A stretch of DNA of 64,000 nucleotides from Bacteroidetes bacterium GWF2_38_335. GTDB lineage: Bacteria; Bacteroidota; Bacteroidia; Bacteroidales; GWF2-38-335. The position numbers and the translations under genes were made by a program. The stretch spans positions 62,001 through 126,000 of the forward strand of contig MEOH01000016.1 in assembly GCA_001769535.1 (NCBI GenBank). Reading direction: 5' to 3'. Under the pieces are notes generated by a model. That model was not told where the DNA came from. It ran no database searches and saw only the letters and a list, made by a program, of their open reading frames with translations. Numbering within the stretch: position 1 is the stretch's first letter; each line of letters begins with the position of its first letter. Positions 1 through 8,612 of this stretch are shown here, piece after piece.

Positions 1-1498
1 AAGCTTTTCCTTTTCCCTTCAGATAACCATCCTTTGAAACCACAAAAACATAGTCTGTATTTTTCTGCAAATTATATTTAAAAGTACCGTCTTCGATGGT
101 GGAGATTTCAATATCTGAACCATCAGAACCAAAAATCTTAATTTTTGCTCCGGCAATAGGATCATCTGTGGTTGCATCTTTCACTTTCCCCTGCAATGAA
201 AATTCAAGAGGAGGAAGTTCAAAGAAATATATATCATCACCGCCTTTTGATCCTGTGATTCTGCGAGAAGATGAAAAATATCCCTTTTCATCCCTGCCCA
301 TAAAAATAATTCCGAAATCATCTGAAGATGAATTGACCGGGTATTTCATATTTTCAACCTTCCATTTGCCATCAATCTGTTTTTCTGCTCTGAAAATATC
401 CAAACCACCCATTCCAAGATGGGTATTAGAAGCAAAATACAGTGCGCCGTCTTCACGAATAAAAGGGAACATTTCATTTCCGGGTGTATTGATTTCCTTT
501 CCCATGTTAACAGGCTTTGTCCATGGGGCACCTTTGCCCGACCTTTCGATCATCCATATATCATAACCACCCTGTCCGGTTATCTTGTTTGAAGAAAAGA
601 ATAACTGGGTTCCATCGGCCGACAATGAAGGATGATAGGCACTGATTGTGTCGCCGAATATTTCAACCAACTGGGTAGTTTCCCAATCGCTTCCAGCTTG
701 TCTCACAGACTGGTATACCTGACAAGCATTGGTTTCATTCTTTTTATTTACACAGCGGTTAAAGAACAGCTCTGTTCCATCAGAAGACAAGGTTGGAGAA
801 GCTTCATCATAATCGCTGTTTATTGTATCGTTTAGAGGCTCGGGAATTGACCATGCAAGCTTTTTTGTGAACTGGCTCATGAAAATATCAGAAAAATATT
901 CACCCGAAATGGGATTAATCTTTGTTGATGGCTTTGCCTGTCTGCTCGAAGTAAAATAAATTGTTTTATAATCCTGATCTGCGAATGAAGGCGAAAAATC
1001 AAGCTGTTTTGAATTGAATTCCTTTTGGTTTAATATCTCGTAACGGGTTGGCAGCTCGACCCATTTTGCTGCAAGCTCACAGGATTTTTCTCCTGTTTCA
1101 CCTCTGGGATCTTTGGGCACCAATGTTCTGTATTTCTGATATTCAGGAATTGCCTCCTCGTATTTCTGATTAATTTTCAGCGCATCAGCAAAATACAATA
1201 CAGCAACAGGATCTGCATAGCCCTTCATGATCGCTTTTCTGTAAAAGCTTTCTGCCTTATTAGGATTGTTAATAATTCTGTAGCATTCGGCAGTTTTAAA
1301 TAATATTTCAGCTTTCTCAGGATTATTGGTAGACTTTTTCACTGCTTCATCATATAATTCTATGGCTTTGAAGAATTCACCTTCGCTAAACGCCTCATCC
1401 CCTCTTTCTTTGTACTTATTCTGGGAAAAAACTGAAAAAGATAATAAAACAAAAACAACCGGTAATAATATTTGTTTTGTATTCGGTAAAAAACTCAT
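1..1498 (-). CDS. TPR/PD40 envelope protein, C-terminally truncated by window edge
   Basis: The reading frame starts at an ATG at 1498 and stays open to the window edge, giving 499 codons without a stop. The first 25 residues form a signal peptide (MSFLPNTKQILLPVVFVLLS, then SVFSQ). TPR-like helices follow at about 25-140, then PD40/WD40-like propeller blades with motifs such as TIYFTSSRQ, LFFSSNKITGQGGYDIW and LYFASNTHLGMGGLDIF at about 170-440. A carboxypeptidase-regulatory-like fold begins near 450 (LQGKVKDATTDDPIAGAKI). This order matches the T9SS-associated protein PorE and the relatives at 8.6, 29.0 and 31.3 kb, so an OmpA-type C-terminus probably lies outside the window, but that is inference. 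Substrate or partner unknown. Confidence 0.85.
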   Translation of the reverse strand, partial: MSFLPNTKQILLPVVFVLLSFSVFSQNKYKERGDEAFSEGEFFKAIELYDEAVKKSTNNPEKAEILFKTAECYRIINNPNKAESFYRKAIMKGYADPVAVLYFADALKINQKYEEAIPEYQKYRTLVPKDPRGETGEKSCELAAKWVELPTRYEILNQKEFNSKQLDFSPSFADQDYKTIYFTSSRQAKPSTKINPISGEYFSDIFMSQFTKKLAWSIPEPLNDTINSDYDEASPTLSSDGTELFFNRCVNKKNETNACQVYQSVRQAGSDWETTQLVEIFGDTISAYHPSLSADGTQLFFSSNKITGQGGYDIWMIERSGKGAPWTKPVNMGKEINTPGNEMFPFIREDGALYFASNTHLGMGGLDIFRAEKQIDGKWKVENMKYPVNSSSDDFGIIFMGRDEKGYFSSSRRITGSKGGDDIYFFELPPLEFSLQGKVKDATTDDPIAGAKIKIFGSDGSDIEISTIEDGTFKYNLQKNTDYVFVVSKDGYLKGKGKA

Positions 1499-1565
1499 AT
1501 AAATATTTTTTAATGTACAAACGGTATTAACTGAAATATATTGCAAACCTATTGTGAACCATCAG

Positions 1566-2210
1566 TTACTTGCTCTTAACTGATTTATAATACTCCTTCA
1601 TCTCATCCACCGAAATATATGCTGCTTCCTGTGCTGATGCAAATTCTTCATTTTCGATGCTGATTTCCTTACGGTCGTTATCAAGCCAGAAATACAATTT
1701 GCCATCGTAAAAATAATATCGGTTCTGGACTATTTTATCCTTTGACGAATCATAGGCCTCGGTACCATTTTCCTCCGCCATCTTTTCATCCACAAAATAA
1801 GGTGCATTGTAGGTAAAATCTCGTGTAAACATGAAGATCAGCTCGTTTTCATTGAAATAATACTCTTCTTCAAAATGGCCACCTTCGCCATAAACTTTAT
1901 GATGTATCTTCACTATATTTCCACTTTTATCAGTAAAATAATCAATTTCTCCTCCCTCGCTGGATGGCAGATATGATTCAAAAGTTTCCTTTTTTAGTGC
2001 AGATTCTGATTTATTGATTTCTTCAAAGACAGTCCTGATGCTAATAATTACTTCATCTTTATTTAGTCTTTCATCAACAGTAGCATAAACTACATTTTCA
2101 TTATCTGACAGACTATCATTTTTATTATTGTCGGACTTTCCATTTTCATCCTTGCTTTCCTGGCATGAAAACATTATTGCCGATATTGCTAAAACATATA
2201 AGTATTTCAT
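1566..2210 (-). CDS. Predicted lipoprotein of unknown function
   Basis: 214 residues. The N-terminus MKYLYVLAISAIMFSC is a lipoprotein signal with Cys16 as the probable lipidation site, followed by a polar, Asp/Asn/Ser-rich spacer (QESKDENGKSDNNKNDS) typical of surface-tethered Bacteroidota lipoproteins. The mature part is acidic and contains several aromatic strand-like segments (EEEYYFNENELIFMF, NRYYFYDGKLYFWLDND), suggesting a small beta-rich domain. I do not recognise a family. It lies between two envelope genes on the same strand, 68 bp from the one downstream, so co-expression is possible. Confidence 0.75.
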   Translation of the reverse strand: MKYLYVLAISAIMFSCQESKDENGKSDNNKNDSLSDNENVVYATVDERLNKDEVIISIRTVFEEINKSESALKKETFESYLPSSEGGEIDYFTDKSGNIVKIHHKVYGEGGHFEEEYYFNENELIFMFTRDFTYNAPYFVDEKMAEENGTEAYDSSKDKIVQNRYYFYDGKLYFWLDNDRKEISIENEEFASAQEAAYISVDEMKEYYKSVKSK

Positions 2211-2266
2211 TGTTCAATTTATTTATGGTAAAAGTATAAAAATATGAGTAAAAACACTTCATGGGT

Positions 2267-4558
2267 TTAAAATTTCATAATCCAAACATCTTTAAACTCT
2301 CCTGTAGCCACTTTTCTAAGCACACTATCAGCCTCTTCACGTGTTGAGAAAGAATACAACGGAATATAGTAAAATCCCTTTGTTGGCCCCAGAATACTTG
2401 TATGGTAACCCTTTGCATTCAGCTTATTGTAATATCTCTCAGCGTTTTCCTTTATTGAAAAACTGCCAGCTATTATATGGTATGGCCCTGATGAAACTGA
2501 AACGGTATTATCAAAATAATCAGGAATGATTTGCTTTTTGGTTTTACTTATTGCTGTTGTTCTTAAACCAGCCAAAAGCCACTTTTTATTTGCTTTTGCT
2601 GAAATATTACAGGTGACCCATGTATGTATCATATCAGGCAATCTGTATATATTATCTTTGGTTTTTTCCGAAACCTGCTTTTCTTCAATTGCAGCAATAG
2701 TATTTGGTATTTCTGATTGCTGTTGATGGCTGCCTTCATAATTAACGGCATTTTCTGACAATGAAGCAATTAATAAACCAGAATACTTTTTACTTAGTTT
2801 CATGGCAATGTTTCCGGAAACACCTCTTTCAGCTGTTTCAGCAATCAATAATTCAGATTGAATTTTAACATTGCCTTTTTCAGTTTTTAGTATGTTATTC
2901 AGTTTATTGCTGGCAATTTCCAAAAAATCTGAAACTTTAGTAAATCCCTTTTGAAAAATTTCAAAATCAATCTTAATTTTTCTCTTTTCTTCTGATAAAT
3001 TAGTCAGGACAATGTCTCCATCACAAGCATCAGTTGATAAAGTATCTCCCAAACTATAAAGGAATCCATCGCGTGAAGCAATAAATATTTTACCATCATT
3101 AGCAACCGGGGTAGCTTCAAAAATGCCTTCAAAAAAATCAAGCAGGGTAAATCTCAGTGAGTCATTAAAATTGAAAAGATACACGCCCGAATAACCAGCT
3201 GAAACAATTACATCTTTAAAAACCAAAGGGGTTGAGATAGAAGGGCCTGTTTTGTATTTAAACAAAAGTTTGGGTTTGGGAAACATAGTTTTGCCATCTG
3301 GTCCGGCAACCAAATTTACTTTATCAGTTTTCTTATGATCAACCACATACATATAGCCATCAATGGCATTAAAAGCACATACCGACTTTTCAGGCGCATA
3401 CAAATCAATGACAGAAGCACTTCCAATGACTCCCCCCTCCCAATCAGCAAACTCCACATCACCGGTTGGAAAAAACCAGACGACTGCATCATCAGGTTCT
3501 TTTGAGGGATCAAGCTTCATGACACCTCCCTGTCCGGAGATGTATTGTTTCTCAATCGTTACAATTAAGCAACTATCTGATGTAGCCACGGGAGAGCCAT
3601 CCATGTCTGAACCGGTCAAAAAATCCCAGTCGATCTTTCCCGAATTCAGGTTGTACCCATAAACATGTCCCGATCCGGAAGTAATATATATATGATTGCC
3701 GATACGGCATGGAGACGACTCAGTCACGAGGTTGCCTCCATGTCTGGCTCTGTCGAGATCAGAATACAATGGATGCTGGCTGATTACTTCTGGTCTTTTT
3801 ATTCCTTCACTTTCATAGCCATTATTAGCATCAAAAACCATTAACAACCCGTTTTCAAGTCCGATATAGGCAGTATCATTAATAACAAGAGTTGAGCCAT
3901 CCACATCCCTCGAATATGAATCGGTTTTTTTTATTCTCATTCTCCACAGTTCCTTTCCAGACAGGTATGAAACGGCCCTAAAGCTAGAAATACTGTCAGG
4001 GCTTTGCGGGTTTTCGTATCCTTTTCGACTGCCCTGAATAATATAATATTTTTTTTCAGGATCGGTTGACTCCTGATTTACACAGAATGTGCCGGTACCT
4101 TTAATGATATCATCATATCTGTATTGCCAGACAAGCTTACCTGTTGCAACATCAATTTTCTTCAGGTTATAATCGAAAGCGCCAATGAGAAGAAAATCCT
4201 TATCCTTTTCTCTGATAATAAGTGGCTGACCAGTCCATCCTGCTCCATACCATATTTCAGTTCCCTCCTCCTCGGTTACAACTGTTTTGCCCGAACCGAG
4301 GAAATGTTTCCAGATAATATCCAATTTAAGCGGAGGATTATAACCATAAAAATTACGGGTTTCATTTCCAAGATAAGTCCCGACTTTAACCTGAATATCA
4401 GGAAACTCAACTTCAATATGGCTTTCACTGAAAGTCAGCTTTTGTCCATAATTATTATCACCAGTAGTAAAAAAAGGAGGCACATATGAAACAAACAGCA
4501 GGAATGATGAAATTCCTAGGATGATATTTCGACCAGCTGGTAAGCCTGCGCTTTTCAT
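2267..4558 (-). CDS. PQQ-like beta-propeller protein with C-terminal SPOR domain
   Basis: 763 residues with a hydrophobic N-terminal segment (about 10-30) that is a signal sequence or anchor. Residues about 70-510 form a PQQ/YvrI-type propeller with recurring strands such as GKLVWQYRYDD, GKELWRMRI, GKIDWDFLTGSDMDGSPV and GKIFIASRDGFLYSLGD. No catalytic quinoprotein motif was seen, so it is more likely structural, like BamB, than a dehydrogenase. After a polar linker, residues about 690-763 are a SPOR domain (YHIIAGSFSIKENAERYYNK, ending FKDVWIMKF), which binds peptidoglycan lacking stem peptides at division sites. A periplasmic or outer-membrane scaffold tied to the septum is the likely role; this is inferred from domains only. 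Confidence 0.85.
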   Translation of the reverse strand: MKSAGLPAGRNIILGISSFLLFVSYVPPFFTTGDNNYGQKLTFSESHIEVEFPDIQVKVGTYLGNETRNFYGYNPPLKLDIIWKHFLGSGKTVVTEEEGTEIWYGAGWTGQPLIIREKDKDFLLIGAFDYNLKKIDVATGKLVWQYRYDDIIKGTGTFCVNQESTDPEKKYYIIQGSRKGYENPQSPDSISSFRAVSYLSGKELWRMRIKKTDSYSRDVDGSTLVINDTAYIGLENGLLMVFDANNGYESEGIKRPEVISQHPLYSDLDRARHGGNLVTESSPCRIGNHIYITSGSGHVYGYNLNSGKIDWDFLTGSDMDGSPVATSDSCLIVTIEKQYISGQGGVMKLDPSKEPDDAVVWFFPTGDVEFADWEGGVIGSASVIDLYAPEKSVCAFNAIDGYMYVVDHKKTDKVNLVAGPDGKTMFPKPKLLFKYKTGPSISTPLVFKDVIVSAGYSGVYLFNFNDSLRFTLLDFFEGIFEATPVANDGKIFIASRDGFLYSLGDTLSTDACDGDIVLTNLSEEKRKIKIDFEIFQKGFTKVSDFLEIASNKLNNILKTEKGNVKIQSELLIAETAERGVSGNIAMKLSKKYSGLLIASLSENAVNYEGSHQQQSEIPNTIAAIEEKQVSEKTKDNIYRLPDMIHTWVTCNISAKANKKWLLAGLRTTAISKTKKQIIPDYFDNTVSVSSGPYHIIAGSFSIKENAERYYNKLNAKGYHTSILGPTKGFYYIPLYSFSTREEADSVLRKVATGEFKDVWIMKF

Positions 4559-5022
4559 TTCTTTAATTCCTGTTCAAAAAATAAATTAATACAAAATAAG
4601 CCAATAGTTATTTAAAAGACAACTTTTAAAAAAAAGACTCCTGCAGTAAACGAAATAACCTGATTAATGCAATAAGTCAAATATTTTTTTACATACAAAA
4701 AACAAACATTCGTCATCAAAATTCAACGTTTGTCAAAGAAAAGTGTGTTTTAGTGTAAATTCATAAAAAAATCTTCTTCACGAATACCGCATCAATACTA
4801 AGATCCCAAAAAAAATGAAAAAAAAACATTTTTTTTTTGATAAAATATTTGGTTTTAGCCACACAAAGATATACCTTTACACAAAAATTATTAACATTCA
4901 TCAAAAAGAATCAATTAGTAATTTTTTCATAGTTTTCATAGTTTTTAGGTTAGAAAAAGGGAAGTCTCTCCGGCTTCCTTTTTCTTTTTGTGCTAACAGC
5001 CGGATAAACAACTCCGGATGAA
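4559..5022. other. AT-rich intergenic region
   Basis: 464 bp without a credible gene. It contains a very A/T-rich stretch at about 4805-4850 with adjoining poly-A and poly-T runs that could form a weak hairpin or a bent tract, and the stem-loop listed separately at 4955-4983 next to the 3' end of ribonuclease Z. The upstream region of the PQQ-like gene lies at its low-coordinate end. Confidence 0.6.
4955..4983 (-). terminator. Rho-independent terminator downstream of rnz
   Basis: Stem AAGGGAAG / CTTCCTTT around a nine-base loop, flanked by T-rich sequence on both strands, about 40 bp beyond the rnz stop codon on the minus strand. It would end the STAS-rnz transcript. Confidence 0.6.
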
Positions 5023-5934
5023 TCAGATATTCAAAGTCATGCCATCCTCTGCAATAATAACATCTTCAAATTCGCTTTTAGCTTCAGATAAAAAGGCATC
5101 ATAAGTTTTATATCTGGCAGAAAAATGGCCTAACATAAGTTTTCCAGCATTAGCTTTTTTTGCTAATCTGGCTGCCTGTATGGCTGTTGAATGTCCTGTC
5201 TCCCATGCTCGCTCTTTCATTTCTTCGAGAAAGGTGGCTTCATGATAGAGCAGATCCACACCGTTGATGTGCTTTGCAATACTTTCAGAGTACATGGTAT
5301 CCGAGCAATAGGCATAGGATCTGGGTTTATCAGGAGGAATTGTAAGTTTGTAATTGGGAATATGATAACCGTCGGCATCAATAAAGTCTTCGCCGGTTTT
5401 TATTTTTCTAATATCATTTACCGTAAGCTGAAATTCATCAATTGCTTCTTTTCTTAATTTATAAAGTCCCATATTTTCTTTAAATATGAAACCACTGGTT
5501 ACTATCCGATGTTTTAGTGGCAGACTGAATATATTCAGATGTTTATCATTATAAATTAAATTAACACCTTTAGCTTTAAGTGGAATGAACCGTATTGAGT
5601 AATTTAATGGTTCATCATACAATCCTGAATTAAAATCAAGGATTTTTTGCAATCCGGGCGGGCCGTAGATATTCAAGGTGTTTTTGCGGCCCAGCAAACT
5701 GAAAGAAGATATCAGGCCAAACAGACCGAAATAATGGTCGCCATGAAGGTGTGAAATAAATACGTTATCAATTTTGTTGAATGGGATTTTAAATTTTCTC
5801 AGTTGTATCTGGGTTCCTTCTCCACAATCAATTAAAAAAAAACGCTCATGTACGTTGAGTACCTGAGCTGTAGGAAACCTTGAGGAAGTAGGTAAAGCAG
5901 AGCTACTTCCCAAAATTGTTAAAGAAAAAGACAT
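5023..5934 (-). CDS. rnz: Ribonuclease Z
   Basis: 303 residues, normal length for the short-form tRNase Z, a cytoplasmic metallo-beta-lactamase-fold endonuclease that cuts the 3' trailer of tRNA precursors. The zinc motif HLHGDH (about residues 61-66) is intact. Further ligands and signatures are visible at YCSDT, YHEATF, the exosite-proximal GHSTAIQAARLA and LGHFSARY. The N-terminal LGSSSALPTSSR loop is also typical of the family. It starts 13 bp after the stop of the upstream STAS gene, so the two are probably one transcript. Confidence 0.95.
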   Translation of the reverse strand: MSFSLTILGSSSALPTSSRFPTAQVLNVHERFFLIDCGEGTQIQLRKFKIPFNKIDNVFISHLHGDHYFGLFGLISSFSLLGRKNTLNIYGPPGLQKILDFNSGLYDEPLNYSIRFIPLKAKGVNLIYNDKHLNIFSLPLKHRIVTSGFIFKENMGLYKLRKEAIDEFQLTVNDIRKIKTGEDFIDADGYHIPNYKLTIPPDKPRSYAYCSDTMYSESIAKHINGVDLLYHEATFLEEMKERAWETGHSTAIQAARLAKKANAGKLMLGHFSARYKTYDAFLSEAKSEFEDVIIAEDGMTLNI

Positions 5935-5947
5935 TATCTTTTGGTTA

Positions 5948-6304
5948 CTATTCCTTCTCGGTTTGTTTTATCACAAAACTGGCAGCTTTATCAACTGTAT
6001 CAGTGATGTTAAGAACAGTGTCGAGTTGTGAAATAGTAATAAGTCTTTCTACTGCAGTCTGTAAACCAGTCAGAACAAAAACACCATTGGCGTTTTTACA
6101 GAGTCGGTTAGCCACCAGGATAGAACTCAGTCCTGATGAATCACAATACCTGCAATTACTCAGATCAAGAATAATGTTTTTTTCACCGTTACCCGAAATT
6201 AACACCAGTTCCGACTTAAGAGTCGGAGCAATATGGGTGTCCAGTTTGTCGACAACTACTTGAACTAAAGTATAATTGTCTTTCTTAGTTATCTTAAAAT
6301 CCAT
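5948..6304 (-). CDS. STAS-domain anti-sigma factor antagonist-like protein
   Basis: 118 residues forming a single STAS domain of SpoIIAA/RsbV type. The core DLSNCRYCDSSGL contains the conserved DSSG motif, whose serine is phosphorylated by an anti-sigma kinase in the family. No other domain is attached. In partner-switching systems such proteins are dephosphorylated by SpoIIE/RsbU PP2C phosphatases; a SpoIIE-type phosphatase is encoded at 52.4 kb but no RsbW-like kinase is seen in the window, so the circuit is not established. The gene is followed by rnz after 13 bp. Confidence 0.9.
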   Translation of the reverse strand: MDFKITKKDNYTLVQVVVDKLDTHIAPTLKSELVLISGNGEKNIILDLSNCRYCDSSGLSSILVANRLCKNANGVFVLTGLQTAVERLITISQLDTVLNITDTVDKAASFVIKQTEKE

Positions 6305-6317
6305 AACAATAAAAGTA

Positions 6318-6353
6318 TAAAAATAAAAATAATTCCCGAAACATTCGGGAATT
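6318..6353 (-). terminator. Rho-independent terminator of rpsA
   Basis: Perfect 10-bp stem AATTCCCGAA / TTCGGGAATT with a three-base loop at 6331-6353, followed on the minus strand by a T-rich tract. It lies between the rpsA stop and the STAS start and separates the two transcription units. Confidence 0.85.
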
Positions 6354-6370
6354 ATTTTTAAAAAAGTATG

Positions 6371-8371
6371 TTATTTATTTTCAGCGTCCTCTTTTTCAGA
6401 TCTTTCCATCTCTGATTTTAAAGCTGCCAGGTCAGTAACGTCGCCTAAAGTAGTTTTTTCAACCTTTTCTTTCACGTTTTTCATTGCAGTTTTGGTTGAT
6501 TTATCCTTAGCTTTCTTTTCTGCATTAACTTCAGCTCTCTGAACATCTTCAAATACCCTACTGTGAGAAACGATGATTTTCTTAGCATCTTTATTAAACT
6601 CGATCACTTTAAATTCAAGTTTTTCATCAAGTTTAGCCTGATTGCCATCCTGTTTAACAAGATGTTTTGGAGTTGAAAATCCTTCAACGCCATAAGGCAG
6701 TGAAATGATTGCTCCTTTATCTGACATTTCGATGATTGTTCCTTCGTGAATTGAATCAACATTGAATAATGTTTCAAAAACATCCCATGGGTTTTCCTCG
6801 AGCTGTTTATGACCCAAACTTAATCTTCTGTTATCTTTGTCGATTTCAAGAACAACAACCTGGATATTTTCACCTATAGCGGTAAATTCTGCAGGATGTT
6901 TCACTTTTTTGGTCCATGAAAGATCTGAAATGTGGATTAACCCGTCAACACCCTCTTCAAGTTCAACAAATACACCAAAGTTTGTAAAGTTTCTTACTTT
7001 GGCAGTATGTTTTGAATTGAGTGAATATTTTTGGTCAATGTTTTCCCATGGATCCGGTTTCAGTTGTTTAATGCCGAGTGACATTTTTCTTTCTTCGCGG
7101 TCGAGTGTAAGAATAACTGCTTCAACTTCGTCGCCTACATTCAGAAATTCCTGTGCGCTTCTAAGATGCTGTGACCATGACATTTCTGAAACGTGTATCA
7201 AACCTTCAACTCCGGTTGCGATTTCAACAAAAGCACCATAGTCAGCCATAACCACTACCTTACCTTTTACTTTATCTCCTACTACCAGTGCCTGATCCAA
7301 AGAATCCCACGGATGTGGAGTGAGTTGTTTCAGACCAAGAGCGATACGTTTTTTGTCATCATCAAAATCAAGGATAACAACATTCAGTTTCTGATCAAGC
7401 TGTACAATTTCTTCGGGATGCGAAATTCTTCCCCATGAAAGGTCAGTGATGTGGATAAGTCCATCAACACCTCCAAGGTCAATAAACACACCATATGAGG
7501 TAATGTTTTTAACGGTTCCTTCAAGTACCTGACCTTTTTCAAGCTTGGCAATGATATCCTTTTTCTGTTGCTCGAGTTCTTCTTCAATAAGAGCTTTATG
7601 TGAAACAACAACGTTTTTAAATTCATGGTTGATTTTAACAACCTTAAATTCCATTGTTTTTCCAACAAAAACATCGTAATCGCGAATGGGTTTTACATCA
7701 ATTTGTGAACCTGGTAAAAATGCTTCAATTCCAAAAACTTCCACAATCATACCACCTTTGGTTCTGCACTTGATGTAACCTTTGATAACTTCGTCTTTTT
7801 CCAATGCTTCGTTTACCCTGTCCCAAGACCTGAGTGAACGTGCTTTTTTATGAGATAATATAAGTTGTCCGGTTTTATCTTCCTGACTTTCAACGTATAC
7901 TTCAACTATATCACCGGGTTTGATATCGGGATTATATCTGAATTCGTTTAAGGTAATAATACCTTCGGATTTGTAACCGATGTTAACAACTACTTCTCTT
8001 TTTGATACTGCCACAACTGTACCGTCGATAACTTCGTTCTCACTAATTGTGGATAATGTTTTGTCGTAAAGGGATTCAAGCTTGGATCTTTCGGCATCTG
8101 TATAAAATTCATTCTTTTTGCCAATGGTTTCCCAATTGAATTCCTGTTTTTCGGAAGCTTTAAGTTTAATCAGATTTGGCTCGTCATCAACTTCTTCTTC
8201 GAATTCTTCTTCGTCTTCTTCAATTTCTTCAAGTTCTTCAACTTCTTCAATTTCTTCAGACTCTTCAGTTTCTGTTGCATCAGCCTGGGCTACTTCCCCA
8301 GCAACTTCTTCAACATTTTCAGCAGCCTTTGGGGCTTTGCTTTTCACTTTTTTTTCTTCTTTTTCTGTCAT
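6371..8371 (-). CDS. rpsA: 30S ribosomal protein S1
   Basis: 666 residues. S1 binds mRNA at the ribosome and helps start translation on weakly structured or SD-less leaders, which is important in Bacteroidota where SD sequences are weak. Six S1 RNA-binding repeats are visible, each with the G-V-F/A-V/I-x-L core, for example TSYGVFIDLGGVDGLIHI, ADYGAFVEIATGVEGLIHV and TNFGVFVELEEGVDGLIHI. The first about 65 residues are an unusually acidic extension with long Glu runs, and the C-terminus is Lys/Glu-rich. Transcribed alone from the promoter at 8425. Confidence 0.96.
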   Translation of the reverse strand: MTEKEEKKVKSKAPKAAENVEEVAGEVAQADATETEESEEIEEVEELEEIEEDEEEFEEEVDDEPNLIKLKASEKQEFNWETIGKKNEFYTDAERSKLESLYDKTLSTISENEVIDGTVVAVSKREVVVNIGYKSEGIITLNEFRYNPDIKPGDIVEVYVESQEDKTGQLILSHKKARSLRSWDRVNEALEKDEVIKGYIKCRTKGGMIVEVFGIEAFLPGSQIDVKPIRDYDVFVGKTMEFKVVKINHEFKNVVVSHKALIEEELEQQKKDIIAKLEKGQVLEGTVKNITSYGVFIDLGGVDGLIHITDLSWGRISHPEEIVQLDQKLNVVILDFDDDKKRIALGLKQLTPHPWDSLDQALVVGDKVKGKVVVMADYGAFVEIATGVEGLIHVSEMSWSQHLRSAQEFLNVGDEVEAVILTLDREERKMSLGIKQLKPDPWENIDQKYSLNSKHTAKVRNFTNFGVFVELEEGVDGLIHISDLSWTKKVKHPAEFTAIGENIQVVVLEIDKDNRRLSLGHKQLEENPWDVFETLFNVDSIHEGTIIEMSDKGAIISLPYGVEGFSTPKHLVKQDGNQAKLDEKLEFKVIEFNKDAKKIIVSHSRVFEDVQRAEVNAEKKAKDKSTKTAMKNVKEKVEKTTLGDVTDLAALKSEMERSEKEDAENK

Positions 8372-8424
8372 TTAATTCCATTTATTAAGTTAGACATTAT
8401 ATTGATAATTAAAATTTCGGACTG

Positions 8425-8455
8425 CAAAAGTATAATTTTTATTCTAAAAAAGAAA
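8425..8455 (-). promoter_or_regulatory. Bacteroidota-type promoter of rpsA
   Basis: On the minus strand the sequence reads TTTC, 19 bases, TACTTTTG, close to the TTTG-N19-TAnnTTTG pattern recognised by the Bacteroidota primary sigma factor. The -7 element lies at 8425-8432, about 54 bp before the rpsA start. Confidence 0.6.
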
Positions 8456-8549
8456 TAGTTAGGTTACTTTTTATTTGAAATCCTTAAATAACTGAGGCCT
8501 TAAGATTGGGGTTTTGACCAACACTTCATGATTTATTATGAATTTTCGT

Positions 8550-8557
8550 TATCTTTG
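8550..8557 (+). promoter_or_regulatory. -7 promoter element of the OmpA-YfiR-kinase-HPt operon
   Basis: TATCTTTG is an exact match to the Bacteroidota -7 consensus TAnnTTTG, 55 bp before the GTG start at 8613. No clear -33 TTTG was found, so activity may need an activator. Confidence 0.5.
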
Positions 8558-8612
8558 GAGTAAACTTAACAAATATTGATTTTTTTATTTACTTTGTAAC
8601 AAATTTGATTGA

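Noticed and set aside
4815-5021. Open frame on plus strand
   Set aside because: It begins in a poly-A/poly-T tract, has no coding character and runs through the terminator of rnz.
8118-8388. Two open frames opposite the start of rpsA, rich in Ser or Leu/Gln
   Set aside because: They are antisense images of the Glu-rich N-terminus of ribosomal protein S1.
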